DNA from: Gordonia hongkongensis
GTDB taxonomy: Bacteria > Actinomycetota > Actinomycetes > Mycobacteriales > Mycobacteriaceae
Length of the DNA stretch: 64,000 nt
Direction of reading: 5' to 3'
Assembly: GCF_023078355.1 (NCBI RefSeq)
Contig: NZ_CP095552.1
Location: forward strand, 2,294,001-2,358,000
Within the stretch, counting starts at the first letter, position 1. Every line of letters begins with the position of its first letter. A program made the translations under genes and the position numbers. This document shows positions 38,574-47,250 of this stretch, piece after piece. Under the pieces are notes generated by a model, which made no database searches, had not been told where the DNA came from, and saw only the letters and a list, made by a program, of their open reading frames with translations.

Positions 38574-38579
38574 AGCTTA
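38574..38579 (-). promoter_or_regulatory. Leaderless -10 element of sirR
   Basis: TAAGCT on the minus strand, 7 nt before ATG 38566. An inverted repeat with arms CCACCGC/GCGGTGG at 38583-38607 lies just upstream and could be an operator. Confidence 0.55.
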
Positions 38580-38630
38580 ACCCCACCGCAAACGCGAGTG
38601 GCGGTGGTGGTTTGGAACACCGGGTGCCCG

Positions 38631-38636
38631 TAGTCT
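38631..38636 (+). promoter_or_regulatory. Leaderless -10 element of ribF
   Basis: TAGTCT ends 6 nt before GTG 38643. Confidence 0.6.
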
Positions 38637-38642
38637 GGTCGC

Positions 38643-39611
38643 GTGTTGCGTTGGCGAGGTCTGGACGACATCCCCGCGGGCTGGGGACGGTGCGTGGTCA
38701 CCATAGGTGTCTTCGACGGTGTTCACCGGGGACATGCCGAGCTCATCAACGCCGCCACGAAGGCGGCGAAGGAGCACGGCGTCCCGGCGGTGCTGATGAC
38801 GTTCGACCCGCACCCGTCCGAGGTGGTCCGCCCGGGATCCCATCCGCCGCAACTGACGACGCTGACACGGCGCGCCGAGCTGGCCGAGGAGCTCGGCATC
38901 GACGTCTTCTGCGTCATGCCGTTCACACCCGAACTCGCCGCCCGGTCGCCCAAGGACTTCGCCCACGACATCCTCGTGGAGACGTTGCACGCGGCCGTCG
39001 TGGTCGTCGGCGACAACTTCACGTTCGGGCGCAAGGCGGCCGGCGACGTGGCCAAGCTCGCCGAACTCGGTGGGAAGTTCGGCTTCTCGGTGGAATCGGT
39101 CTCGCTGTTCGGTGAACATGCGGTGACCTTCTCGTCGACCTACATCCGCTCGTGTGTCGCGGCCGGTGACGTCGACCGCGCGACCGAGGCGCTCGGCCGT
39201 CCGCATCGGGTCGAGGGAGTGGTGGTGCGCGGCGACGGCCGTGGCCGCGACCTCGGGTACCCGACCGCCAACGTGGCCCCGCCGATGTACGCCGCGATCC
39301 CCGCCGACGGCGTTTACGCCGCCTGGTTCACGATCCTGGGCGCGGGTCCGGTCGTCGGCGAGGTCGAGCCGGGGGAGCGCTACCAGGCCGCGGTGTCGGT
39401 CGGTACCAACCCCACCTTCTCCGGCCGCACCCGAACGGTCGAGGCGTTCGTGCTGGACAAGAGCGCCGACCTCTACGGTCAGCACGTCGCCGTCGACTTC
39501 GTGCACCGCATCCGCGGGATGGAACAGTTCGACGGCGTCGACGACCTGATCACCGCCATGGGTGACGACGTGACGAAGACGCGCGAGATCCTGGCGGCGG
39601 CCGAGGGCTGA
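38643..39611 (+). CDS. ribF: Bifunctional riboflavin kinase/FMN adenylyltransferase
   Basis: Makes FMN and FAD from riboflavin and ATP; 322 residues. The N-terminal adenylyltransferase has VTIGVFDGVHRGH (HIGH-like) and VVVGDNFTFGRKAAGD, and the signature region FSSTYIRSCVAAGDV. The C-terminal kinase starts with GDGRGRDLGYPTANV (PTAN motif) and ends near DFVHRIRGMEQFDGVDDL. The GTG start fits the -10 hexamer and an N-terminus of normal length. Confidence 0.96.
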   Translation: MLRWRGLDDIPAGWGRCVVTIGVFDGVHRGHAELINAATKAAKEHGVPAVLMTFDPHPSEVVRPGSHPPQLTTLTRRAELAEELGIDVFCVMPFTPELAARSPKDFAHDILVETLHAAVVVVGDNFTFGRKAAGDVAKLAELGGKFGFSVESVSLFGEHAVTFSSTYIRSCVAAGDVDRATEALGRPHRVEGVVVRGDGRGRDLGYPTANVAPPMYAAIPADGVYAAWFTILGAGPVVGEVEPGERYQAAVSVGTNPTFSGRTRTVEAFVLDKSADLYGQHVAVDFVHRIRGMEQFDGVDDLITAMGDDVTKTREILAAAEG

Positions 39612-39622
39612 GCCCGGTGGAT

Positions 39623-39652
39623 TTGGGCCGGGTGCCACCCGGGCGGTAGCCT
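39623..39652 (+). promoter_or_regulatory. Candidate rpsO promoter
   Basis: TTGGGC (39623-39628) and TAGCCT (39647-39652) with an 18-bp spacer. The spacer contains a 15-bp palindrome, CCGGGTG-C-CACCCGG at 39628-39642, that could be an operator or the ribF transcript end. Confidence 0.45.
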
Positions 39653-39731
39653 GATCAGTCGGTGTTGCTGCAGTCCGCGGTGGCGCACCGTGGTTGTTTC
39701 GGACGCGGTACTGAGAAACAGGAGTATCTCC

Positions 39732-40001
39732 ATGGCTTTGACTGTCGAGCAGAAGAAGGAAATCCTCGCCGAGTACGGTCTGCACGAGACCGACACCGGC
39801 TCGCCCGAGGCCCAGGTCGCGATGTTGACCAAGCGCATCACCGACCTCACCGAGCACCTGAAGCAGCACAAGCACGATCACCACAGCCGCCGCGGTCTGC
39901 TGCTGCTGGTCGGCCGTCGCCGTCGTCTGCTGAAGTACGTCGCCAAGGTCGACATCAACCGCTACCGTTCGCTCATCGAGCGTCTCGGCCTGCGTCGCTG
40001 A
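39732..40001 (+). CDS. rpsO: 30S ribosomal protein S15
   Basis: 89-residue primary 16S rRNA-binding protein. The whole family pattern is visible: [40 protein letters not shown] and [24 protein letters not shown] precedes ATG 39732 by 6-7 nt. A stable hairpin ends the gene 15 bp downstream. In many bacteria S15 autoregulates its mRNA; the leader was not resolved here. Confidence 0.98.
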   Translation: MALTVEQKKEILAEYGLHETDTGSPEAQVAMLTKRITDLTEHLKQHKHDHHSRRGLLLLVGRRRRLLKYVAKVDINRYRSLIERLGLRR

Positions 40002-40015
40002 TCTCACGACTCCCA

Positions 40016-40044
40016 CCGGCCGCCCCCGAGACGGGGGCGGCCGG
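40016..40044 (+). terminator. Terminator hairpin after rpsO
   Basis: Arms CCGGCCGCCCCCG and CGGGGGCGGCCGG around a short AGA loop, followed by TTTG. A GC-rich, short-T-tract terminator as is usual in actinobacteria. Confidence 0.8.
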
Positions 40045-40471
40045 TTTGTCGTATCGGGGGTCGTCGTATTGAGGTATCGACAGTCGGCGGTGATACGCTG
40101 ACAGACGGATCGTGCCGGAACTCGAGGCAGTGCGGAACGACCAGCCAGATCGGTCCTCGGTAGTGGCCGCCGGAACCCTCGCCCGGGCAACCCTCGGGCG
40201 CGCAGGATTCCGGCCGCTTCGATCGAAGGCCGTCTGAGCACTCAGCCGGCGCAGACACGCTGCGCCATTCACCGTGCTGCCGCACATTCTCGGCGCGTTC
40301 TGGGTAGGTCCGATCCGCGCGTGCGCTGCTGTGCGAGCTCGCTCGACGTCACACGTGAGTTCGTGCTGCGCACCTCCGCGAAGGCCACCCCCAACCGCAC
40401 AAGCGGCCACCTTCTCGTGGCCGCGTGAGACGGCCGCCACCGGCAGCCGCTACGAAGGGATTCCACCCCAC
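40045..40471 (+). other. Intergenic region and long 5' leader of pnp
   Basis: 427 bp without a credible gene. A possible promoter is TTGAGG (40069-40074) and TACGCT (40094-40099), spacer 19 bp, giving an mRNA leader of roughly 365 nt. A perfect 8-bp hairpin (arms GCGGCCAC/GTGGCCGC, loop CTTCTC) lies at 40403-40424, 48 nt before the pnp start. The open frame continuing upstream of ATG 40472 has no PNPase homology. Confidence 0.5.
40403..40424 (+). other. Hairpin in the pnp leader
   Basis: Perfect inverted repeat, arms GCGGCCAC and GTGGCCGC with a 6-nt loop. Candidate processing or autoregulatory structure, by analogy with pnp leaders in other bacteria. Confidence 0.5.
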
Positions 40472-42775
40472 ATGACAGATGTGAACACCACCGAAGACTT
40501 CGGAGACGACTACGACGACGCGATCACCGAGGCGACCGCCGTCATCGACAACGGGAGCTTCGGCACCCGCACGATCCGGTTCGAGACCGGACGCCTCGCG
40601 CTGCAGGCCGCCGGTTCGGTGACCGCCTACCTCGACGACGAGAACATGCTGCTCTCGACCACCGCGGCGTCGAAGCACCCGAAGGAGCACTTCGACTTCT
40701 TCCCGCTGACCGTGGACGTCGAGGAACGGATGTACGCCGCCGGCCGCATCCCCGGATCGTTCTTCCGTCGCGAGGGCCGCCCCTCGACCGACGCGATCCT
40801 GACCTGCCGTCTCATCGACCGTCCGCTGCGTCCGTCGTTCGTCGACGGTCTCCGCAACGAGATCCAGGTCGTCGTGACCGTCCTCTCGCTGAACCCGAAC
40901 GACCTCTACGACGTCGTCGCGATCAACGCCGCGTCCGCCTCCACCCAGCTCGCGGGTCTCCCGTTCTCCGGTCCGGTCGGCGGCGTGCGTGTCGCGCTCA
41001 TCCCGACCGAGGAGAACAAGGCCGGGCAGTGGGTCGCGTTCCCGACCGTCGAGCAGCTCGAGGGCGCCGTGTTCGACATGGTCGTCGCGGGCCGCATCGT
41101 CGCCGGCTCCGGTGACAGCGCCGATGTCGCGATCATGATGGTCGAGGCCGAGGCCACCGACAACGTCATCGACCTCATCGCCGGCGGCGCGCAGGCACCG
41201 ACCGAGGCGATCGTCGCCGAGGGCCTCGAAGCCGCCAAGCCGTTCATCGCCCGCCTCTGCGAGGCGCAGAAGTCCCTGGCCGCCGCCGCGGCCAAGGAGA
41301 CCGCCGAGTTCCCGCTGTATCCGGCATACCAGTCGGATGCCTACGACGCGGTGGCGGCCGCCGCCACCGATCGCCTGTCGGAGATCCTGACGATCGCCGG
41401 CAAGCAGGAGCGCGACGACAAGACCGACGAGCTCAAGGCCGACGTCCTCGAGCAGCTCGGCGAGCAGTTCGCGGGCCGCGAGAAGGAGATCGGCGGGGCC
41501 TACCGGTCGCTGACCAAGAAGCTCGTCCGGCAGCGCATCCTGACCGACCACTTCCGCATCGACGGCCGCGGCATCACCGACATCCGTGCCCTCTCGGCCG
41601 AGGTCGCGATCATCCCGCGCGCCCACGGCAGTGCGTTGTTCGAGCGCGGCGAGACCCAGATCATGGGCGTCACCACACTCGACATGGTCAAGATGGCGCA
41701 GCAGATCGACTCGCTCGGACCCGAGACGTCCAAGCGGTACATGCACCACTACAACTTCCCGCCGTACTCCACCGGTGAGACCGGTCGCGTCGGATCGCCC
41801 AAGCGTCGCGAGATCGGCCACGGTGCGCTCGCCGAGCGTGCCCTGGTGCCGGTGCTGCCGAGCGTCGAGGACTTCCCGTACGCGATCCGCCAGGTGTCCG
41901 AGGCACTGAGCTCCAACGGTTCGACCTCGATGGGCTCGGTCTGTGCGTCGACCATGTCGCTGCTGAATGCCGGTGTGCCGCTGCGCGCCCCGGTCGCCGG
42001 TATCGCCATGGGCCTCGTCTCCGACACCGTCGACGGCGAAACCCGTTATGTCGCACTGACCGACATCCTCGGCGCCGAGGATGCCTTCGGCGACATGGAC
42101 TTCAAGGTCGCGGGCACCAAGGACTTCGTGACCGCCCTGCAGCTCGACACCAAGCTCGACGGCATCCCGTCGCAGGTGCTCGCGGGTGCGCTCAGTCAGG
42201 CCAAGGACGCCCGACTGACCATCCTCGACGTCATGGCCGAGGCCATCGACGAGCCCGACGAGATGAGCCCGTTCGCGCCGCGGATCACCACCATCAAGAT
42301 CCCGATGGACAAGATCGGCGAGCTGATCGGCCCGAAGGGCAAGACGATCAACGGCATCACCGAGGAGACCGGCGCCAACGTCTCCATCGAGGACGACGGC
42401 ACCGTGTTCGTCGGCGCGGCCGACGGTCCGTCCGCGCAGGCGGCGATCGACCGCATCAACGCGATCGCCAACCCGCAGCTGCCCAAGGTCGGGGAGCGCT
42501 TCCTGGGCACCGTCGTCAAGACCACCGCGTTCGGCGCCTTCGTGTCGCTGCTCCCGGGTCGCGACGGCCTCGTGCACATCTCGAAGCTCGGCAAGGGCAA
42601 GCGCATCAACAAGGTCGAGGACGTGGTCAACGTGGGCTCCAAGCTCCGCGTCGAGATCGCCGACATCGACGAGCGCGGCAAGATCAGCCTCGTCCCGGTC
42701 GATGACGACGCCGACAAGGCCGACGCACCCGCCCCCGACGCGGTCAAGGATGACGCGGTGAAGGCCGACGCCTGA
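40472..42775 (+). CDS. pnp: Polyribonucleotide nucleotidyltransferase (PNPase)
   Basis: 3'-to-5' phosphorolytic exoribonuclease, called GpsI in mycobacteria; 767 residues. Two RNase PH domains: the first has [20 protein letters not shown], the second [31 protein letters not shown] and [12 protein letters not shown]. The KH domain reads [20 protein letters not shown], and S1 begins [21 protein letters not shown] short charged tail follows. ATG 40472 has GAAGGGA about 11 nt upstream and gives a standard N-terminus. Confidence 0.97.
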   Translation: MTDVNTTEDFGDDYDDAITEATAVIDNGSFGTRTIRFETGRLALQAAGSVTAYLDDENMLLSTTAASKHPKEHFDFFPLTVDVEERMYAAGRIPGSFFRREGRPSTDAILTCRLIDRPLRPSFVDGLRNEIQVVVTVLSLNPNDLYDVVAINAASASTQLAGLPFSGPVGGVRVALIPTEENKAGQWVAFPTVEQLEGAVFDMVVAGRIVAGSGDSADVAIMMVEAEATDNVIDLIAGGAQAPTEAIVAEGLEAAKPFIARLCEAQKSLAAAAAKETAEFPLYPAYQSDAYDAVAAAATDRLSEILTIAGKQERDDKTDELKADVLEQLGEQFAGREKEIGGAYRSLTKKLVRQRILTDHFRIDGRGITDIRALSAEVAIIPRAHGSALFERGETQIMGVTTLDMVKMAQQIDSLGPETSKRYMHHYNFPPYSTGETGRVGSPKRREIGHGALAERALVPVLPSVEDFPYAIRQVSEALSSNGSTSMGSVCASTMSLLNAGVPLRAPVAGIAMGLVSDTVDGETRYVALTDILGAEDAFGDMDFKVAGTKDFVTALQLDTKLDGIPSQVLAGALSQAKDARLTILDVMAEAIDEPDEMSPFAPRITTIKIPMDKIGELIGPKGKTINGITEETGANVSIEDDGTVFVGAADGPSAQAAIDRINAIANPQLPKVGERFLGTVVKTTAFGAFVSLLPGRDGLVHISKLGKGKRINKVEDVVNVGSKLRVEIADIDERGKISLVPVDDDADKADAPAPDAVKDDAVKADA

Positions 42776-42789
42776 TCTGAGTACGACCC

Positions 42790-42828
42790 ACCGGGGCCCG
42801 TCGTCCATTGCGGACGGCGGGCCCCGGT
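42790..42828. terminator. Bidirectional terminator between pnp and the protease gene
   Basis: 17-bp stem, arms ACCGGGGCCCGTCGTCC and GGACGGCGGGCCCCGGT (one G-U wobble), loop ATTGC. It lies between the convergent stops at 42775 and 42847 and can serve both strands. Confidence 0.8.
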
Positions 42829-42846
42829 GTCGTCTGGAAGCCGGCG

Positions 42847-43587
42847 TCAGGATCGGTCGGCGGTGTCGAAGCTGATCTCGAAGCCGTCGGTCCAGGCCGA
42901 CCCGGATCCGGCGATCTGCTCGTAGATTCCTTCGATGGTCTGGGCCGTCGAGATCGCCTGGTCGGGGTTCTGCGTGCCGAAGTTGCCGCTCGAGGAGATC
43001 CCGACGAGGACATACCGTCCGCCACGGGTCTCCTGGTACCACGGTGAACCCGAATCCCCGCCGAGGACGACGAGTTCGGCGTTGACGAGACGATGCTCGG
43101 GCGCGGCGTCCTGATGCAGCAGGGCGGTCACGGTGCCGACGGTCGTGCCGGTGCGTTCGCCGGTCTTGGCGACCGGTTCGCCGACCTCGGGGTCGGCCGC
43201 CGTCGCGAAGACGGGGTCCACCTCCCAGTCGTCCTCGATCGCGATGACGGTGTAACCGCGGGGATCGGCGAGCGTGATCGACCCGTCGGGGGTGCCGCCG
43301 TCGTCCTGCCAGTCCACGACCTCACCGATTGTCTCGCCGTCGGTGGTGGTGACCTCGTCGCCGACGCCCTCGGCGCAGTGCCCGGCCGTGACGGCGAGGC
43401 GATCACCGTCGGCGTTGGTCCCGAAGAAGCCGACGGAACACAGGCCGTCGCCGATCAGGATGCCCTGGCCGGCGGTGAGTGTGTCGGCGTATTCGGGCGT
43501 GATGGCGGCTGCGGGGGCGGTCGTGCCCATTGCCACGGCCAGAGCGGCCAGCAGGGCGGTCGCGGCGGCGACGTGAGGCTTGATCAT
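42847..43587 (-). CDS. Secreted S1-family (chymotrypsin-like) serine protease homologue
   Basis: 246 residues with a Sec signal peptide (MIKPHVAAATALLAALAVAM, cleavage near AAA-IT at 28-29). The protease fold is shown by His70 in LAVTAGHCAEG and Ser179 in LGGDSGSPWY. One Cys pair (Cys50/Cys71) is present. The usual catalytic-Asp segment D-[YW]-A-V-I reads GYTVIAI (residues 111-117), so the Asp is missing there or replaced by a nearby acidic residue. AAAGGAA precedes ATG 43587. It occupies the place where mycobacteria have pepR after the PNPase gene. Target unknown. Confidence 0.85.
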   Translation of the reverse strand: MIKPHVAAATALLAALAVAMGTTAPAAAITPEYADTLTAGQGILIGDGLCSVGFFGTNADGDRLAVTAGHCAEGVGDEVTTTDGETIGEVVDWQDDGGTPDGSITLADPRGYTVIAIEDDWEVDPVFATAADPEVGEPVAKTGERTGTTVGTVTALLHQDAAPEHRLVNAELVVLGGDSGSPWYQETRGGRYVLVGISSSGNFGTQNPDQAISTAQTIEGIYEQIAGSGSAWTDGFEISFDTADRS

Positions 43588-43709
43588 CGGGGTTCCTTTG
43601 CTCCGAGAGGGTGTACGCTCCCTTCGAGCCGAACCCGGGCCTCGCGGTGTGCCGGCCGGACCCCGAATCATTCGACCGGCCGACGGTCTTCGGAGACCCC
43701 GGGCCCGCC

Positions 43710-43715
43710 TAGACT
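43710..43715 (+). promoter_or_regulatory. Leaderless -10 element of the CBS/DUF294 gene
   Basis: TAGACT ends 8 nt before ATG 43724. Confidence 0.55.
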
Positions 43716-43723
43716 CTGCAGAC

Positions 43724-45205
43724 ATGGCCGGTGAGGAGAAGCCGCGGCTGACGGTGGCGCGGCGTCGGGACGCCGGCGGGATCTCGGCGGCGAGCACGGT
43801 CGCGGAACTGCTCCGCACCGCACCGGTGATCGGCCGGGCCGACATGACCGTCCGCCAGGCGGCCGCGCTGATGACCGAGCGCGGACAGGACTACGTGGTG
43901 ATCCCGCTGCCGGACCGGCGCTTCGGCGTGCTGACCGACGGCGACATCCGGGCCGAGGTGGTCGCGGCCGGCCGCAGCATCGAAACCTCGGTCGGGGAGA
44001 TCGTCACGGAACCGGCGTTCGTCGTCGATGCCGGTGCGGCGTCGATGGACGTGCTGACCGAGCTCGTCGACCGCGATCTGGCGATCGTCCCCGTCCGTGG
44101 CGCCGACGGCGAGGTGATCGGTGTCGTCGGGGCGGGGGACTTCGTCGCCGACCCCGTCGGTGCGGGCATCCCGCTGCGCGAACAGATCCGACGTTCGATC
44201 GACGTCGAGGAGCTGCAGGGGCACGCGCGCAGGCTGCCGCAGTTCGTGGCCGATCAGGTTCGCCGGGACCGACCGCCGTACGAGATCTCGCGCGCGGCGT
44301 CCATGATCGTCGACGCGGTCGTCGGTCGCGCGCTCGATGTCGTCCTGACCGCACACCCCGAACTCGATCCCACGGCGTTCACCTGGTTGTCGCTGGGCAG
44401 CAACGCCCGTCGGGAGCCGGTGCTGAGTTCGGACGTGGATTCGGCTGTCTCCTTCGACGATTCGGCCGGCGGCGAGATCGAACGCTATCGGGCAGCCTTC
44501 GGTGAGGTCGACGAGGTGTTGCGGAATGCGGGACTGCGGGTCGACGACAACGGCGCCGTCGCGTCGAAGCCGCTGTTCGCGCGGACCCACACGCAGTGGC
44601 AGACGGCGGCGCGTGCGTGGATCGATGATCCTCTCGCCGGCAAGGGCATGATCTTCACATCGCTGATGCTCGACGGCCGGCCTGTCCGTGGGCGCGACGC
44701 GGTGCCGGCGACGCCTGCGGTCGCGATGATCGCCGGGTTGCGGCGCGACCCCCGGACGATGAATCTGCTGCTGGCCGAAACCCTCTCGACGCGTGCCCGG
44801 TTGCGGTCTCGGCGGGATGTGTTGACCGGTCGGGGCAACATCGTCGACATCAAGGGGCATGCGGTGACACCGCTCGTCAACATCGCGCGGTGGGCCGCGG
44901 TCAGTGTGGGTTCGACCGACGTCGACACCCGCGGCCGTCTGCGCGCGGCGTCCGGCAGCGAGATGCTGCCGACCGATCATGCGTCGACGCTCATCGAGGT
45001 CTTCGATGTGCTGCAGCGTGTTCGGCTGCGATATCAGGTCGCACAGTTCGACAACGGTGATCCGCCCGGCGATCGGTTCGATGTCAGGCAGTTGTCCCCG
45101 CTGGACCGCAGCCTGCTCGGGCAGGCGGTGCGCGAGATCGCCGGAGTGCAGCGCCGCATGTCGACCATGAGCCGACTCATCCCCGGAACCGAGCAGGTGA
45201 CCTGA
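43724..45205 (+). CDS. CBS-domain protein with DUF294 nucleotidyltransferase-like domain
   Basis: 493-residue cytosolic protein. Residues about 28-150 form a pair of CBS domains (VRQAAALMTERGQDYVVIPL; DRDLAIVPVRGADGEVIGVV), which usually bind adenine nucleotides. The middle has a GlnD-like nucleotidyltransferase motif, LGSNARREPVLSSDVDSAV (G-S-x-R-x-E ... D-x-D), then a helical DUF294 C-terminal domain with DIKGHAVTPLVNIARWAA. The role may be signal-dependent nucleotide transfer; no target is known. Divergent from the protease gene and 6 bp before the TANGO2-like gene. Confidence 0.85.
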   Translation: MAGEEKPRLTVARRRDAGGISAASTVAELLRTAPVIGRADMTVRQAAALMTERGQDYVVIPLPDRRFGVLTDGDIRAEVVAAGRSIETSVGEIVTEPAFVVDAGAASMDVLTELVDRDLAIVPVRGADGEVIGVVGAGDFVADPVGAGIPLREQIRRSIDVEELQGHARRLPQFVADQVRRDRPPYEISRAASMIVDAVVGRALDVVLTAHPELDPTAFTWLSLGSNARREPVLSSDVDSAVSFDDSAGGEIERYRAAFGEVDEVLRNAGLRVDDNGAVASKPLFARTHTQWQTAARAWIDDPLAGKGMIFTSLMLDGRPVRGRDAVPATPAVAMIAGLRRDPRTMNLLLAETLSTRARLRSRRDVLTGRGNIVDIKGHAVTPLVNIARWAAVSVGSTDVDTRGRLRAASGSEMLPTDHASTLIEVFDVLQRVRLRYQVAQFDNGDPPGDRFDVRQLSPLDRSLLGQAVREIAGVQRRMSTMSRLIPGTEQVT

Positions 45206-45211
45206 AACCCG

Positions 45212-45988
45212 ATGTGCCTGATCCTTTGTGCGTGGAACGCACACCCCACTCAGCGGCTGATCGTGGCCGCCAATCGGGACGAGCAACACCGTCGCCGCAC
45301 CTTCGCGCTGTCGCACTGGGACGACCTGCCGATCCTCGGCGGTCGCGACGCCGTCGCCGGCGGTACGTGGATGGCTGTCTCGGCCGAGATCCCCGACCGG
45401 GTGGCCATGGTCACCAACGTCCGTGTCGGGCCGGCTCGACGGGCCGGAATCCGTTCGCGCGGACAACTTCCCGTGGACTATCTGATCGGCGACGACGACC
45501 CGAAGGTGTACGCCCACCGGGTCCTCGACGATGCGGCCGCGTACGATCCGGTGAATCTGCTCATCGCCGATCGGGACGAGCTGTGGTGGATGACCAACTG
45601 GCCGGAACCGCGCGCCGAGCGGGTCGCCGACGGTGTGCACGGTCTCTCGAACGGTGCCCTGGACAACGACTGGCCGAAGGTCGTCGACGGTGCGGCGGCG
45701 TTGAGTGGGCTGGTCGAGGCAGACGGCGGCGGGTCGGCTGGGTCTGCGGACGAGTCCTACTTCGCCATGCTGGCCGACCAGGATCGGCCCGACCCGACGC
45801 GTCTGCCCGACACCGGCGTCGGGCCACAGGCCGAGGCGGCGTTGTCGCCGATGTTCATCAACATCCCCGGGTACGGGACCCGGGCATCGACCCTGCTGCG
45901 CGTCGGGTACGACGGCCACGGATCGATGACCGAGCGCCGCTACGGTTGGCGGGGCCGACGCCGCGGAACCACCACGCTGACGTTCTGA
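45212..45988 (+). CDS. NRDE/TANGO2-family protein
   Basis: 258-residue member of the NRDE family. Hallmarks are the N-terminal MCLILCAWNAHP with Cys2, the family-naming AANRDEQHRRRT, GGRDAVAGGTWMAV and VTNVR, and late in the protein GTRASTLLRVGYDG. If Met1 is removed, Cys2 would be N-terminal, as in Ntn hydrolases; activity is unproven. Eukaryotic TANGO2 has been linked to haem and lipid handling. Its stop adjoins the convergent ald gene with no gap. Confidence 0.9.
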   Translation: MCLILCAWNAHPTQRLIVAANRDEQHRRRTFALSHWDDLPILGGRDAVAGGTWMAVSAEIPDRVAMVTNVRVGPARRAGIRSRGQLPVDYLIGDDDPKVYAHRVLDDAAAYDPVNLLIADRDELWWMTNWPEPRAERVADGVHGLSNGALDNDWPKVVDGAAALSGLVEADGGGSAGSADESYFAMLADQDRPDPTRLPDTGVGPQAEAALSPMFINIPGYGTRASTLLRVGYDGHGSMTERRYGWRGRRRGTTTLTF

Positions 45989-47104
45989 TCAGTTGTGCGC
46001 GTGGGGGTTTGGCGACACGTCCAGGTCGAGTGCGGCGCCGACCTCGGCGGTGAACAGTTGACCGTGCCGCGTGCTCAGTCCCGAGGCGAGTGCCGGGTCG
46101 GCTGCGCACGCCTGCTCCGGTCCCGAATCGGCCAGCCGGAGGACGTAGGGGAGGGTCGCACCGGTGAGCGCCTGTGTCGACGTACGCGCGACGTTGCCGG
46201 GCATGTTCGCGACGCAGTAGAAGACTGTGTCGTGGACGGCGAAGGTCGGGTCGTCGTGGGTGGTGGGTCGAGAGTCCTCGAAGCAGCCGCCCTGGTCGAT
46301 CGCGACGTCGACGAGCACCGCGCCCGGCTTCATCTGGGCGACCGTGCTGTTCGAGACGAGGACCGGTGCCTTAGCACCCGGCACGAGGACGGCCCCGATG
46401 ACGAGGTCGGCACCGACGACCGCCTCCTCGACTGCCAGGGCCGTGCTGTACCGGGTGTGGACGCGGCCGCCGAAGCGGGCGTCGATCGAGCGGAGTTTGG
46501 CGATGTCGATGTCGAAGACGGTGACCTGGGCGCCCATGCCGAGCGCGATCTGCGCCGCGTTCACGCCGCTGACGCCACCGCCGAGAACGACCACGTCGGC
46601 GGGCTCGGTTCCCGGCACGCCGCCCATGAGTACGCCCCGACCGCCCGCCGAACGCATCAGGTGATAGGCACCCACCTGCGGTGCGAGGCGTCCGGCGACC
46701 TCGCTCATCGGGGCCAGCAACGGGAGCGCGCCGTCGGCGGTCCGGACCATCTCGTAGGCGATGGAGGTGATGCCCGACGCCAGCAACGCGTCGGTGCAGG
46801 CCCTGCCGGCGGCCAGGTGCAGGTAGGTGAACAGCGTCTGATCCCGACGCATCAGCGCGAACTCCGAGGCGATCGGTTCCTTCACCTTCAGCAGTAGTTC
46901 GGCCTGCTCCCAGACCGCGGCGGCGGTTCCCAAGATCTGTGCACCGGCGGCCTTGAAGTCGTTGTCGGCAATGGCCGATCCCTCGCCCGCGCCGGCCTGG
47001 ACGATCACGTCGTGGCCGCGCTGGTGGAGTTCGGCGACGCCGGCGGGGGTGATGGCCACGCGGTATTCGTGATTCTTGATCTCGGTGGGGATGCCGATGC
47101 GCAT
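45989..47104 (-). CDS. ald: L-alanine dehydrogenase
   Basis: NAD-dependent enzyme interconverting L-alanine with pyruvate and ammonia; 371 residues. Substrate-site residues lie in LLLKVKEP (Lys about 75) and LFTYLHLAAG (His about 96), and the NAD-binding core is VVLGGGVSGVNAAQIALGMG. DVAIDQGGCFEDSRPTTHDD is the catalytic loop with the conserved Asp. CGGAG lies shortly before ATG 47104. It is divergent from an Lrp-type regulator, the usual arrangement for control by alanine. Confidence 0.96.
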   Translation of the reverse strand: MRIGIPTEIKNHEYRVAITPAGVAELHQRGHDVIVQAGAGEGSAIADNDFKAAGAQILGTAAAVWEQAELLLKVKEPIASEFALMRRDQTLFTYLHLAAGRACTDALLASGITSIAYEMVRTADGALPLLAPMSEVAGRLAPQVGAYHLMRSAGGRGVLMGGVPGTEPADVVVLGGGVSGVNAAQIALGMGAQVTVFDIDIAKLRSIDARFGGRVHTRYSTALAVEEAVVGADLVIGAVLVPGAKAPVLVSNSTVAQMKPGAVLVDVAIDQGGCFEDSRPTTHDDPTFAVHDTVFYCVANMPGNVARTSTQALTGATLPYVLRLADSGPEQACAADPALASGLSTRHGQLFTAEVGAALDLDVSPNPHAHN

Positions 47105-47195
47105 GATGACTCCGTCGGGTTGTGGTCTCCTGAACGTTCCTCGATGAACTTGTTTTCAGAGTGAAGGAACATCGGCCATGACACAATCGTGCGGA

Positions 47196-47205
47196 AGAAT
47201 ATTCT
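47196..47205. promoter_or_regulatory. Candidate AldR/Lrp operator in the ald-lrp gap
   Basis: Perfect AT-rich palindrome AGAATATTCT in otherwise GC-rich DNA, within the 146-bp divergent region. A second short palindrome, GAACGTTC, lies at 47132-47139. Operator function is inferred from position and the regulator family. Confidence 0.45.
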
Positions 47206-47250
47206 CGTGCAGCTCGGTCTGCCGAGGATCGTGTGAGGACGGAGGGTGCG

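Noticed and set aside
40349..43042. 897-codon open frame antisense to pnp
   Set aside because: Shadow of pnp codon bias; Asp/Val/Gly/Arg-rich without any motif.
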